Shown here piece after piece: positions 35,700 to 45,382 of a DNA stretch of 64,000 nt. The notes beneath the pieces are model-generated. The model was not told the DNA's origin. It saw only the letters and a list, made by a program, of their open reading frames with translations, and searched no databases. Each line of letters opens with the position of its first letter. Positions within the stretch are counted from its first letter, which is position 1. The stretch spans positions 2,914,001 to 2,978,000 of the forward strand of contig NZ_CP053908.1 of the NCBI RefSeq assembly GCF_013256625.1. The letters are read 5' to 3'. A program made the translations under genes and the position numbers. The stretch comes from Hymenobacter sp. BRD128 (GTDB lineage: Bacteria > Bacteroidota > Bacteroidia > Cytophagales > Hymenobacteraceae).

Positions 35700-38600
35700 A
35701 TGCGAAAACACTTACTTCCCCTCTCAGCCATTGTTTTGGTGCTGGGAGCGCGCGACTTGCACGCCCAGACCCGTGCCGTGTCGGGCACGGTAAAAGGCGC
35801 CGATGGCGCTACCGTTCCGGGCGCTACGGTGCTGGTGAAGGGCACATCGCTCGGCACCTCTACTAACGCCGATGGGCACTTCGACATTCAGGTGCCCGCT
35901 TCGGCTACTACCCTGGTTATCTCCTACGTGGGCTACGAAAGCCAGCAAGTAGCCATCGGCAGTCAGTCGACGGTGAACGTAACGCTGGCTTCTGCCCAAG
36001 CCGGGCTTGATGAAGTAGTAGTAGTGGGCTACGGAACGCAATCGCGGCGCGACCTCACGGGCTCGGTAGCGACGGTCAAGGGCAATGCTATTGCCGCTAC
36101 TCCGGTGCAGAGCTTCGACCAAGGCTTGCAGGGTCGGGCATCGGGTGTAAATATCACCACGCCCAACGGGGTACTTAATAACCCGCCGGTTATTCGTATT
36201 CGCGGGGCCAATTCTATCGCGCTTAGCTCAGGGCCACTAGTAGTTATCGATGGTATTCCTACCTACAGCGGCAATAGCTCGGCCGTAGGCAGCGTGCCCA
36301 ACAACCCGCTGGCCAACATCAACCCCGAGGATATTGAGAACGTAGAGGTCTTGAAAGATGCTTCTGCTACCGCTATTTACGGCTCGCGAGCTAACGGCGG
36401 CGTCATTCTAATTACGACCAAGAGGGGCCGCAAAGGCCAGTCGCATCTTTCGTACGATGCCTGGGCCGGTGTAACCCGCCCGGTGCGCCTGTATAGCATT
36501 CTGGGTGCGCAGGACTATGTCAACATTAAGAACGAGGCGGTGCGCAACCTGAATGCTAACCGCGCGGCTATTGGGGCCGCTGCCACCAACGTAGAGGGTT
36601 TTAAGCTAGCCACCGATGCCAACGGCAATACTGTTGACACGCGCTGGTACGACTACATCTACCGCACCGGGTTATCAAGCAATCACAACCTGAACTTCTC
36701 GGGCGGTACCGACAAAACCACTTATTATGCCTCGGTGGGCTACACCAACCAGAAGGGGATGCTAGTGCGCAACGACTTCCGCCGCTACTCGGCCCGCCTC
36801 AACGTGGACCAGAAGGTACTTGACCGCCTCTCGGTGGGTGTGCGCGTCAACTACTCCAACTCGTATAACTCGGCGCCTAACTCGGGCTCGGTAGCCGATG
36901 GGGCCTTTGGCACGGGTGGCCTGGGCCGCCTGCCACTAGTTCTGCCGCCCAACATCTCGCCCTACAACGCGGATGGCACCTACAACACCAGTGGCGCGGG
37001 CATTGGGGCGGGCCCCAATATCAACCCAACTACGGGCTCGCCTCTGCTGCCGGGCTACTATAACCCGGTAGTTGACCTGAATAATAACTCGTTTACCTCC
37101 GAAAGCAATCAGGTGCAGGGTAGCTTATACGCAGACCTGGAAATTGTTAAGGACCTGCACCTGCGAACCACTTATGGCATTGATAACTTAAATTTTGAGG
37201 ATAAGTCGTACTATACTTCCCTAGCCGGCGACGGTTTCTCCACTCAAGGCTCAGCCAGCGACTATTACCGCACTAACAAGCGCTGGGACTGGCAGAATAC
37301 CATCCAGTACGACCATACGTTTGGCGAAAACCACAGCGTTTCGCTGTTGCTGGGCAATGAGCAGCAGTACACCGAAACTCAGCGCTGGGGCGCCACCCGC
37401 ACGGCCGTGGCCGACCCTTTCTTCACCACTTTCCAGGGCAACTACATCAATATCGCCGCCTCGGGTAACTCGCAGGGGGCTAACTACCTGGCTTCGTTCT
37501 TCGGGCGCTTCAACTACAGCTACGCGCACAAGTACCTGGCTACCCTTAACGTGCGCCGCGATGGCTACTCGGCCTGGGCGCAGAAGTGGGGTAATTTTTA
37601 CGGCGCCTCGCTAGGCTACGTGGTGTCGGAAGAAGACTTCTGGAAGAATAGCTTGTTTGCTCACACCTTTGATTTTCTGAAATTTACGGGCAGCTATGGT
37701 AGTGTGGGCAACAACCAGGGCATTTTCGACTATGCCTCGCAGCAGCTCTATGGCTCGGCCTTGTATGGCAATAGCGGCACGTTCTACCTCACGTCGGTCG
37801 GCAACCCCAACTTATCGTGGGAAACTAGCAAGAAAACCGATGTCACCATGTCGTTTGGGCTGCTGCAAAGCCGCCTCACGGGTGATGTAGGCTACTACCG
37901 CAGCACCATCGATGGCCTGATTCTAGACGTGCCACAGGCCCCTTCGCGCGGCATTCCGAACATCAACGGCGCGGGCACGCTCGGCAACTCCATCCCGGCC
38001 AACGTAGGTTCGATGCGCAACGAAGGCATCGAAGTGAACCTGCGCTTTAATGCCATTCAGAACAAGGCATTTTCCTGGACAGTAACCGGCAACCTGACGA
38101 CGCTCAAAAATCGCGTATTGTCGCTGCTGACCGACGACCAGCGCATTGGCACGGCCACCTCGGGCCTCGAAACCTCGAATTATACCACCGTGGGTCGCTC
38201 CATCGGCTCTATTCTGGCCGTGCAGGACATGGGCGTGAACCCACTCAATGGCCAGCGCATGATTCTCAAGGCCGATGGTACGGTGGTGCAGTACAACCAC
38301 CTGGGCACTACGGGTGCCGGCTCGACGGGCTGGACCAAGGTATCGGACGGCACCAACACCACCGGCCCTACCCAGCTCACCGACGGCATTTACTTCGGCC
38401 CCACCTTGCCTACCTGGTATGGCGGCCTCGACAACACGTTCCGCTTCAAGAATTTCGACCTGGGCATTTTCATCCAGTACTCGGGCGGCAACTATATCTA
38501 CAACGGCACCAAGTCGGGCCTGCACGACCAGCGTTTCTGGAACAACCAGACCGACATTCTGCAGCGCTGGACCTCGCCTACTGAAACGCCTAATGCCAAG

Positions 38601-38918
38601 TACCCGCGCGTGGTGTACGGCGACAACGTATCGAACGGCTCGACCATCGTGATGTCGCAAAATGTGGAGAAGGGTGACTTTGCCCGCCTGCGCAACGTGT
38701 CGCTAGGCTACACTTTCGCCTCGGAGCTGCTGACCCATGTAAAGCTCAGCAACGCCCGCGTGTATGTGCAGGTGCAGAACGCGGCCCTCGTGACCCGCTA
38801 CTCGGGTATCGACCCCGAGGTTTCGACCAACGGTGCCAATAACACGGCCCCCGGCGTCGACCGCAACTCGGTGGGCCAGGCCCGCACCTACACGGCCGGC
38901 CTCAACGTTACTTTCTAA
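35700..38918 (+). CDS. SusC/RagA-family TonB-dependent outer-membrane transporter
   Basis: 1072 residues. Signal peptide (MRKHLLPLSAIVLVLGARDLHAQ), a CarboxypepD_reg-like domain (VSGTVKGADGATVPGATVLVKG..., LVISYVGYESQ), the SusC junction DEVVVVGYGTQSRRDLTGSVATV, then the plug (VIRIRGANSIALSSGPLVVIDGIP, IENVEVLKDASATAIYGSRANGGVILITTKRG) and a 22-strand barrel ending NVTF. It imports oligosaccharides or peptides with its SusD partner 14 bases downstream. Codon use is less biased than in neighbours and CTAGCC is rare here, perhaps from different ancestry or high expression. No glycosidase or regulator is attached, so the substrate is unknown. Confidence 0.97.
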   Translation: MRKHLLPLSAIVLVLGARDLHAQTRAVSGTVKGADGATVPGATVLVKGTSLGTSTNADGHFDIQVPASATTLVISYVGYESQQVAIGSQSTVNVTLASAQAGLDEVVVVGYGTQSRRDLTGSVATVKGNAIAATPVQSFDQGLQGRASGVNITTPNGVLNNPPVIRIRGANSIALSSGPLVVIDGIPTYSGNSSAVGSVPNNPLANINPEDIENVEVLKDASATAIYGSRANGGVILITTKRGRKGQSHLSYDAWAGVTRPVRLYSILGAQDYVNIKNEAVRNLNANRAAIGAAATNVEGFKLATDANGNTVDTRWYDYIYRTGLSSNHNLNFSGGTDKTTYYASVGYTNQKGMLVRNDFRRYSARLNVDQKVLDRLSVGVRVNYSNSYNSAPNSGSVADGAFGTGGLGRLPLVLPPNISPYNADGTYNTSGAGIGAGPNINPTTGSPLLPGYYNPVVDLNNNSFTSESNQVQGSLYADLEIVKDLHLRTTYGIDNLNFEDKSYYTSLAGDGFSTQGSASDYYRTNKRWDWQNTIQYDHTFGENHSVSLLLGNEQQYTETQRWGATRTAVADPFFTTFQGNYINIAASGNSQGANYLASFFGRFNYSYAHKYLATLNVRRDGYSAWAQKWGNFYGASLGYVVSEEDFWKNSLFAHTFDFLKFTGSYGSVGNNQGIFDYASQQLYGSALYGNSGTFYLTSVGNPNLSWETSKKTDVTMSFGLLQSRLTGDVGYYRSTIDGLILDVPQAPSRGIPNINGAGTLGNSIPANVGSMRNEGIEVNLRFNAIQNKAFSWTVTGNLTTLKNRVLSLLTDDQRIGTATSGLETSNYTTVGRSIGSILAVQDMGVNPLNGQRMILKADGTVVQYNHLGTTGAGSTGWTKVSDGTNTTGPTQLTDGIYFGPTLPTWYGGLDNTFRFKNFDLGIFIQYSGGNYIYNGTKSGLHDQRFWNNQTDILQRWTSPTETPNAKYPRVVYGDNVSNGSTIVMSQNVEKGDFARLRNVSLGYTFASELLTHVKLSNARVYVQVQNAALVTRYSGIDPEVSTNGANNTAPGVDRNSVGQARTYTAGLNVTF

Positions 38919-38931
38919 GCGCCTGTTATTT

Positions 38932-40491
38932 ATGAAATCAGTATTAAAGAATCGTTTCTCGACGGCCGTGTGCACGGTCGCGCTGGCACTGGGGGCTTTT
39001 TCCTGTCAAAAGGCTTTGCTTGAGCCCGTACCCGTCACGTATCTGCTGCCCGCGCAGGCCTTCGACACACCCTCGCGGGTGCTAGCCCAGGTTAATGGCT
39101 TATATAGCTACGTAAAGACCGGGGGCTTTTTGGGAGGCCGCTACCAGATTTATGGCGACATTCGGGCCAACGACTTCATCAACCGCACTTCCAACTCGGT
39201 AACCGGCCTAAGCGTGTGGAACCACACCGAGTCGGAAACGTCGCAGAACGACGTAATTAACACCTGGGGCTATGGCTACGCGGCCATCAACCAGGTGAAC
39301 ATCTTCCTGGCTAGCCTCGATGCCAACGCCGACAAGCTGAACGCCGCCCCCTTCCCGACCGGCTACGCCGCCACGGCTACCAACTACCGCGCCGAGGCCC
39401 GGCTGCTGCGCGCACTCTGCTACTACTCACTGCTTCAACTTTATGCCCGTCCCTACATCGAGGGAGCTGGCTCCAAGCCCGGCCTACCCCTGCGCCTGAC
39501 GGCCGAAATGCAGCTGAGCAGTAACAATGACTTGGCCCGCAGCACAGTAGCTCAGGTATACGACCAGATTATTCTGGACCTCAACTTCGCCGAGCAGAAC
39601 CTGCCGCTCACGTATACGGCTAGCCAGAACGGCGTAAGCACCAGCACGCTGAACGTAACGCGGGCCCACCGCAACACGGCTATCGCCCTCAAAACGCGGG
39701 TATATCTGAGCATGGGCCGCTACGATGACGTGATTCGGGAAGCCAATAAAATTGTGTCGGCCACGGCTCCTTTCACTGCATCGACGGGCGTAAACCATGC
39801 TCTTGCTTCGACGGTAGCGGCCGTGTTTGCCGCGCCGCAGGAAACGTCCGAAAGCATCCTCTCCTTTCCCTTTACCGCTCAGGATACCCCTGGCACGCAA
39901 AACCAGCTAGCCTACTATTATTTGCCCGCTTCGCTAGGGGGCAATGGCGAGTATGGCCTGAACACGGCGGCTACCGGCATTCTGAATAACGCAGGCTGGC
40001 TTAGCACCGACAACCGCCGCACCAACTTCGTGGCAAAAGTGGGCACTGAGTATTTCCTGACTAAGTATCCTACCGGCACGCCCTACACCGATAAAGCGCC
40101 GGTTATTCGCTACGCTGAGGTGCTACTAAACCTAGCCGAGGCCCGCGTGCGCTCGACCAATACCATTGACGCCCAGGCCCTCGCCCTGCTCAACGCCGTG
40201 CGGGGCCGCTCCAATCCGGCCATCGCCGCCACCGCCACTACCCCCGCTATTCCGGTTGCCACCTACCTCGCCACGGACTTTGCTTCCGTAACTGCCTTTC
40301 TCAACGCAATACTGCTGGAGCGCCGCATTGAGTTTCTGGGCGAAGGCATTCGCAATATGGACCTGATGCGCCTGGATGCTACCATCCCGGGTAAAGGTTC
40401 GGTAGGAGCGGTAGACCCTACCAATGTGCTTTACGTGTGGCCCATTCCCTCTACTGAATTGGCGGCTAACCTGCTCATGACGCGCAACTAA
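38932..40491 (+). CDS. RagB/SusD-family nutrient-binding lipoprotein
   Basis: 519 residues from the ATG at 38932 (MKSVLKNRFSTAVCTVALALGAFSC), a lipoprotein signal with Cys at 25. It is the surface lid for the SusC channel. SusD features: YVKTGGFLGGRYQIYGDIRANDF, YGYAAINQVNIFLA, YRAEARLLRALCYYSLLQLYARPY (TPR region), and a C-terminal RYAEVLLNLAEARVR with LLERRIEFLGEGIRNMDLMRL. Intact. An extension to 38833 would lie inside susC and is rejected. A terminator follows. Confidence 0.97.
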   Translation: MKSVLKNRFSTAVCTVALALGAFSCQKALLEPVPVTYLLPAQAFDTPSRVLAQVNGLYSYVKTGGFLGGRYQIYGDIRANDFINRTSNSVTGLSVWNHTESETSQNDVINTWGYGYAAINQVNIFLASLDANADKLNAAPFPTGYAATATNYRAEARLLRALCYYSLLQLYARPYIEGAGSKPGLPLRLTAEMQLSSNNDLARSTVAQVYDQIILDLNFAEQNLPLTYTASQNGVSTSTLNVTRAHRNTAIALKTRVYLSMGRYDDVIREANKIVSATAPFTASTGVNHALASTVAAVFAAPQETSESILSFPFTAQDTPGTQNQLAYYYLPASLGGNGEYGLNTAATGILNNAGWLSTDNRRTNFVAKVGTEYFLTKYPTGTPYTDKAPVIRYAEVLLNLAEARVRSTNTIDAQALALLNAVRGRSNPAIAATATTPAIPVATYLATDFASVTAFLNAILLERRIEFLGEGIRNMDLMRLDATIPGKGSVGAVDPTNVLYVWPIPSTELAANLLMTRN

Positions 40492-40513
40492 TACTTGCTC
40501 ACCTGTAGCTACT

Positions 40514-40554
40514 AAAAGCGGCTTGCCTGGTAATGGGCAAGCCGCTTTTTTATA
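40514..40554 (+). terminator. Terminator of the SusC/SusD operon
   Basis: AAAAGCGGCTTGCC at 40514-40527 pairs perfectly with GGCAAGCCGCTTTT at 40536-40549; T residues continue to 40551. The remaining gap to 40713 shows no gene. Confidence 0.9.
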
Positions 40555-40713
40555 TCCTAGCCTAACTAACTATAGCTGGTCGGTACGCACCAAGCCCTAC
40601 TTACTCAGTGCTTACCCGGCTCACCGATTATTATGGACAGAAAAATGAGCAGCCTCTGGCACCAGGAACTAGTCGTTTCTATTTATTAGGCTTGGTCGGG
40701 GCGGGCTAGCCGG

Positions 40714-41421
40714 CTACTGCGCAACGGCCGCCAGGTAGGCATGGTCGCGTAGCACGGTGCGTAGAAAAGCTTCGTCGTTCAGGTCGCTGTGCACTTCCAG
40801 CAAGTGCTTGACTTTGAGCGCCGTTTCGTGCAGCACCAGAAAATTTTCCTGCTTCAGGCTGCGGCTCAGCAACTGGCGCAGCAGGGCCACGTCGCGGTCG
40901 CTGAGCTGGGCGGCCTGGCCGAATACCGGCTGGTAGCCCGCGGGCACGGCGTCTTCGGGCAGCAGCAGGCGGCGGGCGCGGGGGCGCATGCTGAGCACAG
41001 TGGTGCCGGCCAGCAGGTCGCCGAGGCGCTGGCCCTTGCCATTGAGGAGAATGGTGACGGCCGCCACGCTGCCCAGCGTGAGCAATATTTCGAGGGGCCG
41101 CAGCAGCCAGCGCAGAAAGTAGTCGCCGAGCCGGGCAGGCGTGCCATCGAGGCGCATTACCCGGATGTCGCGCGCTTTCTTACCGATGCTCTGGCCGTTG
41201 AAGAAAATCTCGCAGGCCAGGTGATAAAATACCGTGGGCAGCAGGATGAGGTACCAGATGAGCCAGCCCGAGTGCAGCTTGTCGGCCACCATCGCTACCA
41301 GCATGGCCCACACGCCATAAAGCAGGTAGTCGAGCAGCGAGGCCGCGACGCGGTCGCCTACGCTGGCTACTTCGTAGGCTAGGGTAACATTCTGGGTAGT
41401 GTGAACGCGAATCGTGGCCAT
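40714..41421 (-). CDS. RDD family membrane protein
   Basis: 235 residues from MATIRVHTTQNVTLAYEVAS. RDD domain: VGDRVAASLLDYLLYGVWAM with the Arg-Asp pair, a second helix (WYLILLPTVFYHLACEIFF), NGQSIGKKARDIRVMRLDG, and a third helix (PLEILLTLGSVAAVTILL) followed by GKGQRLGDLLAGTTVLS. The C-terminal 90 residues are soluble and helical (LSDRDVALLRQLLSRSL). The longer frame to 41718 overlaps the divergent gene and is rejected. It is divergent from the SpoIIM gene, an arrangement common in Bacteroidota MoxR/DUF58 loci. Confidence 0.93.
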   Translation of the reverse strand: MATIRVHTTQNVTLAYEVASVGDRVAASLLDYLLYGVWAMLVAMVADKLHSGWLIWYLILLPTVFYHLACEIFFNGQSIGKKARDIRVMRLDGTPARLGDYFLRWLLRPLEILLTLGSVAAVTILLNGKGQRLGDLLAGTTVLSMRPRARRLLLPEDAVPAGYQPVFGQAAQLSDRDVALLRQLLSRSLKQENFLVLHETALKVKHLLEVHSDLNDEAFLRTVLRDHAYLAAVAQ

Positions 41422-41526
41422 GAGGGTGCAGAAAAGAAGCCCCGGCGCAGCGGGCCGCCGGGCCTGGCAAAGTAACGCCGCGCGGCCCCTATCTTCACCG
41501 CCCGCTAACCCGCTTCTGTTTCTTTT

Positions 41527-42483
41527 ATGCGTGAAGCCGTTTTTCGCCGCCTCAACCAGGAGCGCTGGCGCCGCTACGAAACCCCCGCCCCGGCCGCCGA
41601 CCCCGACGAGCTGGCCGCCCGCTTCGTGGCCCTCACCGACGACCTGGCCTACGCCCAGACTTTCTACTCCGAGTCGGACACCACCGCCTACCTCAACCAG
41701 CTGGCCGGCCGCCAGCACCAGGCGCTCTATAAAAACAAGCCTGAGGAAGGCGGGCGCTTCGGCCGCTTCTGGGCCGTGGAGCTGCCCCTAGCCGTGAGCC
41801 GCCACCGCCGCGAGCTGCGCTGGGCGCTGTTTGTGTTTGGGCTGAGCGTGCTCGTGGGCGCGCTTTCGGCTGCCTACGACGATGGCTTTGTGCGCGTGGT
41901 GCTGGGCGATGGCTACGTGAACCAGACCCTGGAAAACATCCGGCGCGGCGACCCGATGGCCGTGTATAAGCAAGGGCCCGAGGCACCCATGTTTTTAGGA
42001 ATCACTATTCACAACGTGCAGATTGCGCTGCTCACTTTCGCGCTGGGCATCACGGGCGGGCTGGGCACTACCTTCATGCTCTTTCGCAACGGCTTGATGC
42101 TGGGCGCATTCCAGTTCTTTTTCTTCCGTCAGAAAGTGCTGCTGGCTTCGCTGCTCACGGTGTGGCTGCACGGCACGCTCGAAATCTCGTCGATAGTGCT
42201 GGCGGGCGGCGCGGGCTTTGTGCTGGCCAGGGGGCTGCTGTTTCCGGGCACTTATGCGCGGCGCGACAGCCTGCGCCTGGCCGCCCGCGACAGCCTGAAG
42301 CTGGCGCTGGGCATTGTACCCGTGCTGTGCGTGGCTGGCTTTATCGAAAGCTTTCTCACGCGCCACACCGAAATGCCCGTGGCTGTGAGTCTGCTGCTCA
42401 TCGGCAGCTCGGCGGCGTTTATTGGGTGGTACTTTGTGTACCGGCCCTGGCAGCTGCGGCGGGCCGCCGAGCTTGCCGCCTGA
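41527..42483 (+). CDS. Stage II sporulation protein M-like (DUF95) membrane protein
   Basis: 318 residues. A soluble N terminus (MREAVFRRLNQERWRRYE...FVALTDDLAYAQTFY) precedes about six membrane helices, with the DUF95 block GITIHNVQIALLTFALGITGGLGTTFMLFRNGLMLGAF and WLHGTLEISSIVLAGGAGFVLARGLLFPG, which includes the conserved HGxxE. In Bacillus SpoIIM aids engulfment; in this non-sporulating group the role is unknown, but it sits with MoxR/DUF58 genes. First gene of the plus-strand cluster. Confidence 0.93.
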   Translation: MREAVFRRLNQERWRRYETPAPAADPDELAARFVALTDDLAYAQTFYSESDTTAYLNQLAGRQHQALYKNKPEEGGRFGRFWAVELPLAVSRHRRELRWALFVFGLSVLVGALSAAYDDGFVRVVLGDGYVNQTLENIRRGDPMAVYKQGPEAPMFLGITIHNVQIALLTFALGITGGLGTTFMLFRNGLMLGAFQFFFFRQKVLLASLLTVWLHGTLEISSIVLAGGAGFVLARGLLFPGTYARRDSLRLAARDSLKLALGIVPVLCVAGFIESFLTRHTEMPVAVSLLLIGSSAAFIGWYFVYRPWQLRRAAELAA

Positions 42484-42523
42484 TTAGTTCGTTTTTTTGC
42501 TCGCTAGCCCGCTTGCTGCTTTT

Positions 42524-43528
42524 ATGGATACGCACTACCCTTCCTTTTCTCCGCATTCAGCTCCTGCTACGCAGTATAACCAGGCCACCGACTTCTGGCA
42601 GGAGCGTGATTTTGGGCAGAAATTCAGCGCCGTTTTCGAGTTTTTGCGGGTGCACTGGCGGCCGCTGGGCCGGGTGCTGCTGTATTTGGTGGGCCCGCTA
42701 GCCCTGGTGCAAGCTTTGATAGTAGTGCTGCTGCAATACCGCCTATTCAGCACCCTGGGCGGATTTGGCAGGTCGAGCTCACCCTATGCTATCGGGCACA
42801 GCTACGGGCTGAGCGTCTTCCAGTTTTTCACCTCGCCCACGTATTTCGGCAGTCTACTGCTAGGGGCGGCCTTCTACTCAGTGCTGGTGCTGACTGTGTA
42901 CGGCTACTTGCTTGAATGCCTCTACCCCACCCGCCCCGGGCAGCCCATCGGCGTGGCCCAGGTGTGGGCTATCGTGAAGCGGCAGTTTATCGGCACGTAC
43001 TTCTCGCTGTTTGGGCTGAGCCTATTGGTCGTAGCCGGCTCTTTTGTGTTCTTTATTCCGGGCTTGTATTTGAGCGTGGCGCTGAGCTTGTTTTTCATCG
43101 TGCACCTGGTCGAAGGCGGCGATTTTGCGGCTACCATCAGCCGGTGCCTGAGCTTGATAAAAGGCAAGTGGTGGTCTACGTTCGGGTTGATTTTTATGAT
43201 ACTGCTGCTCGCCGGGCTGCTGCTGCGCGGCGCGGGCATCATACTAGGCCTCGTGGGAGCGGGCCTGGCGGGCGCCGGCCTGCTGGGCGGCCTTGGTCAT
43301 ACTATGCTTAATTTGCCCGTGCTGAGCGCGGTCCTGGGTGTGCTGTCTACCCTGGCCGCGCTGCTTATCTACCCGCTGCTGCTGCTAGCCATTGCGTTTC
43401 AATATTTTAACCTGGTAGAGCGCCGCGAGGGCGTGGGCCTGCGCACGCTCATTCAGCAGCTCGGCCAGCCCGCGCCCACTGCCCCCGACCACGCCACCTA
43501 CCGCCCCCATGAGGAAGGTGAATACTAA
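42524..43528 (+). CDS. Multi-pass membrane protein of the MoxR/DUF58 cluster
   Basis: 334 residues from the ATG at 42524 (MDTHYPSFSPHSAP); the in-frame start at 42497 gives a weaker N terminus. About five or six membrane helices, for example LLYLVGPLALVQALIVVLL, LLLGAAFYSVLVLTVYGYLL, LFGLSLLVVAGSFVFFIPGLYLSVALSLFFIVHLVEG and LLAGLLLRGAGIILGLVGAG. The pattern VEGGDFAATISRCLSLIKGKWWSTFGLI resembles DUF4013 or GDPD-membrane-domain proteins. No function can be assigned. Its end overlaps the DUF4129 gene by 20 bases, implying coupling. Confidence 0.85.
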   Translation: MDTHYPSFSPHSAPATQYNQATDFWQERDFGQKFSAVFEFLRVHWRPLGRVLLYLVGPLALVQALIVVLLQYRLFSTLGGFGRSSSPYAIGHSYGLSVFQFFTSPTYFGSLLLGAAFYSVLVLTVYGYLLECLYPTRPGQPIGVAQVWAIVKRQFIGTYFSLFGLSLLVVAGSFVFFIPGLYLSVALSLFFIVHLVEGGDFAATISRCLSLIKGKWWSTFGLIFMILLLAGLLLRGAGIILGLVGAGLAGAGLLGGLGHTMLNLPVLSAVLGVLSTLAALLIYPLLLLAIAFQYFNLVERREGVGLRTLIQQLGQPAPTAPDHATYRPHEEGEY

Positions 43529-44291
43529 GCGCCGTTCGCTGGTTGGGCTGCTAGCCTTCGGCCTGGCATTGGCCGCTGGTCCTGCCGCCCGCGCCCAGAC
43601 GGCGCCGTCGGTCAGCGCCCCGGCGCCCGCCGTGCGCCTGCGCCAGCCCCCGGCCGCCACCGCCCGCCTCGACGAGCTGCGCCGGCAGCACGCCTTCGAC
43701 TACCGCGAGGCGCCCCCGGCCAGCGAGGAGGCCAGCAGTGCCTGGAGCCGCTTCTGGGCCCGGTTTTTTGAGTGGCTGCTCAGCAAGCTCAACTGGATGG
43801 GCGGCTACACCTACGACGGCTTCTGGCGCTGGGTCATCTATGGGCTGCTGGCGGCGGCCGTGATTTTTGTGGTGCTCAAGCTGCTGCAGGTAGACCTCAC
43901 GCGGGCCTTCGGCCGGGCGCCACGCCGCGATGCGCTCGACTACGAAACGCTGAGCGAGAACATTCACGAGCTGGATTTTCCGACCCAGCTGCGCGAGGCC
44001 GAGGAGGCCGGCAACCTGCGCCTGGCCGTGCGGCTAGGCTACCTGGCCTTGCTCAAGCAGCTCAGCGACAAAAATTTAATTACCTGGCAACCCGACAAAA
44101 CCAACCAAACCTACCTGCGTGAGGTGGCTAGCCAGCGCCCCGCCCTGCGCCCGCCCTTTGCCGAGCTTACGCGGCAATTTGAGTACGTGTGGTACGGCGA
44201 GCTGCCCCTCACGCCCCCCCAATATACCGAAGTGCGCGCCGCACAGCTGGCGCTGGGCCACCAGCTCGGCGGCCGGGCCGTGTCTTTCTAA
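43509..44291 (+). CDS. DUF4129 domain protein
   Basis: 260 residues. Signal-like N terminus (RSLVGLLAFGLALAAGPAARAQ), a Pro/Ala-rich segment, a region with W/F-rich amphipathic helices (SRFWARFFEWLLSKLNWMGG), one membrane helix (VIYGLLAAAVIFVVLKLL), then the C-terminal DUF4129 domain: NIHELDFPTQLREAEEAGNLRLAVRLGYLALLKQLSDKNLI and QPDKTNQTYLREV...FEYVWYGELPLT. DUF4129 is a usual companion of MoxR ATPases and of transglutaminase-like proteins. Translation is coupled to the upstream membrane protein. Confidence 0.93.
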   Translation: MRKVNTKRRSLVGLLAFGLALAAGPAARAQTAPSVSAPAPAVRLRQPPAATARLDELRRQHAFDYREAPPASEEASSAWSRFWARFFEWLLSKLNWMGGYTYDGFWRWVIYGLLAAAVIFVVLKLLQVDLTRAFGRAPRRDALDYETLSENIHELDFPTQLREAEEAGNLRLAVRLGYLALLKQLSDKNLITWQPDKTNQTYLREVASQRPALRPPFAELTRQFEYVWYGELPLTPPQYTEVRAAQLALGHQLGGRAVSF

Positions 44292-44299
44292 TTCTGTTC

Positions 44300-45379
44300 A
44301 TGTCGCTCCCCGCTATTTGCCTTGACTGCGAGCCGTTTCGCGACCGCCACAGCGGCTTCAGTCACTTCGTGTTTCCGCTGGCCGAGGAGCTGGTGCGCCA
44401 AAACCACCGCTACCGCCTCAGCTGCTACGTGCCGGCGGCCGAGGTGGGCGCGCTTGGCTACGCGGGCGTGCAATACCTCACGCAGCGCAGCTTTCACAAG
44501 TATTTCAACCCGCCTAGCTACCGCTTCCGGCTGTGGCACGCCACTTCGCAGCTAAGCTGGTACGTGCCCACCGGGCCCTTTACGAAAGTAGTCTTGACGG
44601 TGCACGACCTTAATTTTCTGCACGAAAGCCCCGACGAGCGCACTTATACCCGGCAGCTGGCCATGGTGCGCCGCAACATCCGGCGGGCCGACTACCTGGT
44701 GACCATCTCCGACTTCGTGCGCCAGGACATCCTGCGCCACGCCGACCTGCTCGGCTACCGCGCCGGCCAGCCGCTGCGCTACGTGCCGCGCGGCGTGGAG
44801 GCGCTGGTGCCGGCGCCCGGCCACGCGCCGGCCAACGTGCCTGGCCGGCCGTTTCTGTTCAGCCTGGGCTCGGTGAATGCCAAGAAGAATTTCCACGTGC
44901 TGCCGCCGCTGCTGGTCGGCAACGACTACGAGCTGGTGCTGGCCGGCGGCTTTGCCGAGCCCGACTACATTGCCAAAATCAAGGAGGTGGCCGCCGAAGT
45001 CGGCGTGGCCGACCGCGTGCACATTCTCACGCGCATCAGCGAGGCCGAAAAAACGTGGTATTACCAGCACTGCCTGGCCTACGTGCAGCCTTCGCTGGCC
45101 GAGGGCTTTGGCCTGCCGGTGGTAGAGGCCATGCAGTTTGGCAAGCCCGTGTTTTTGAGTAATCTGACTTCGCTGCCCGAAGTGGGCGGCGCCGTGGGTC
45201 GCTACTTCCCCGACTTTTCGCCCGAAGCCATGCGCCGGGTGCTGGCCGATGGCCTACGCGAATACCAGGCCGAGCCCACTACCCGCGCCGCCGCGCTGCG
45301 CGCCCACGCGGCGGGCTTTAGCTGGGCGCAGTCGGCCGCCGACTACCTGGCCGTGTACGACGAACTCCTCCGCTTCTAA
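44300..45379 (+). CDS. Glycosyltransferase family 1/4-type (GT-B fold)
   Basis: 359 residues from the ATG at 44300 (MSLPAICLDCEPFRDRHSGFSHF). The N-terminal Rossmann half has VVLTVHDLNFLHE and YLVTISDFVRQDILRHADLLG. The C-terminal donor-binding half has FLFSLGSVNAKKNFHVL, the E-x7-E-like block YVQPSLAEGFGLPVVEAMQFGKPVFLSNLTSLPEVGG, typical of retaining GT4 enzymes. Acceptor and donor are unknown. It starts 8 bases after the DUF4129 stop and ends 3 bases before the DUF4350 start, so it is fully embedded in the operon, which is not usual for glycosyltransferases. Confidence 0.93.
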   Translation: MSLPAICLDCEPFRDRHSGFSHFVFPLAEELVRQNHRYRLSCYVPAAEVGALGYAGVQYLTQRSFHKYFNPPSYRFRLWHATSQLSWYVPTGPFTKVVLTVHDLNFLHESPDERTYTRQLAMVRRNIRRADYLVTISDFVRQDILRHADLLGYRAGQPLRYVPRGVEALVPAPGHAPANVPGRPFLFSLGSVNAKKNFHVLPPLLVGNDYELVLAGGFAEPDYIAKIKEVAAEVGVADRVHILTRISEAEKTWYYQHCLAYVQPSLAEGFGLPVVEAMQFGKPVFLSNLTSLPEVGGAVGRYFPDFSPEAMRRVLADGLREYQAEPTTRAAALRAHAAGFSWAQSAADYLAVYDELLRF

Positions 45380-45382
45380 CCT

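Noticed and set aside
41422..41718. N-terminal extension of the RDD protein
   Set aside because: It overlaps the SpoIIM-like gene and is Gly/Val-rich antisense sequence.
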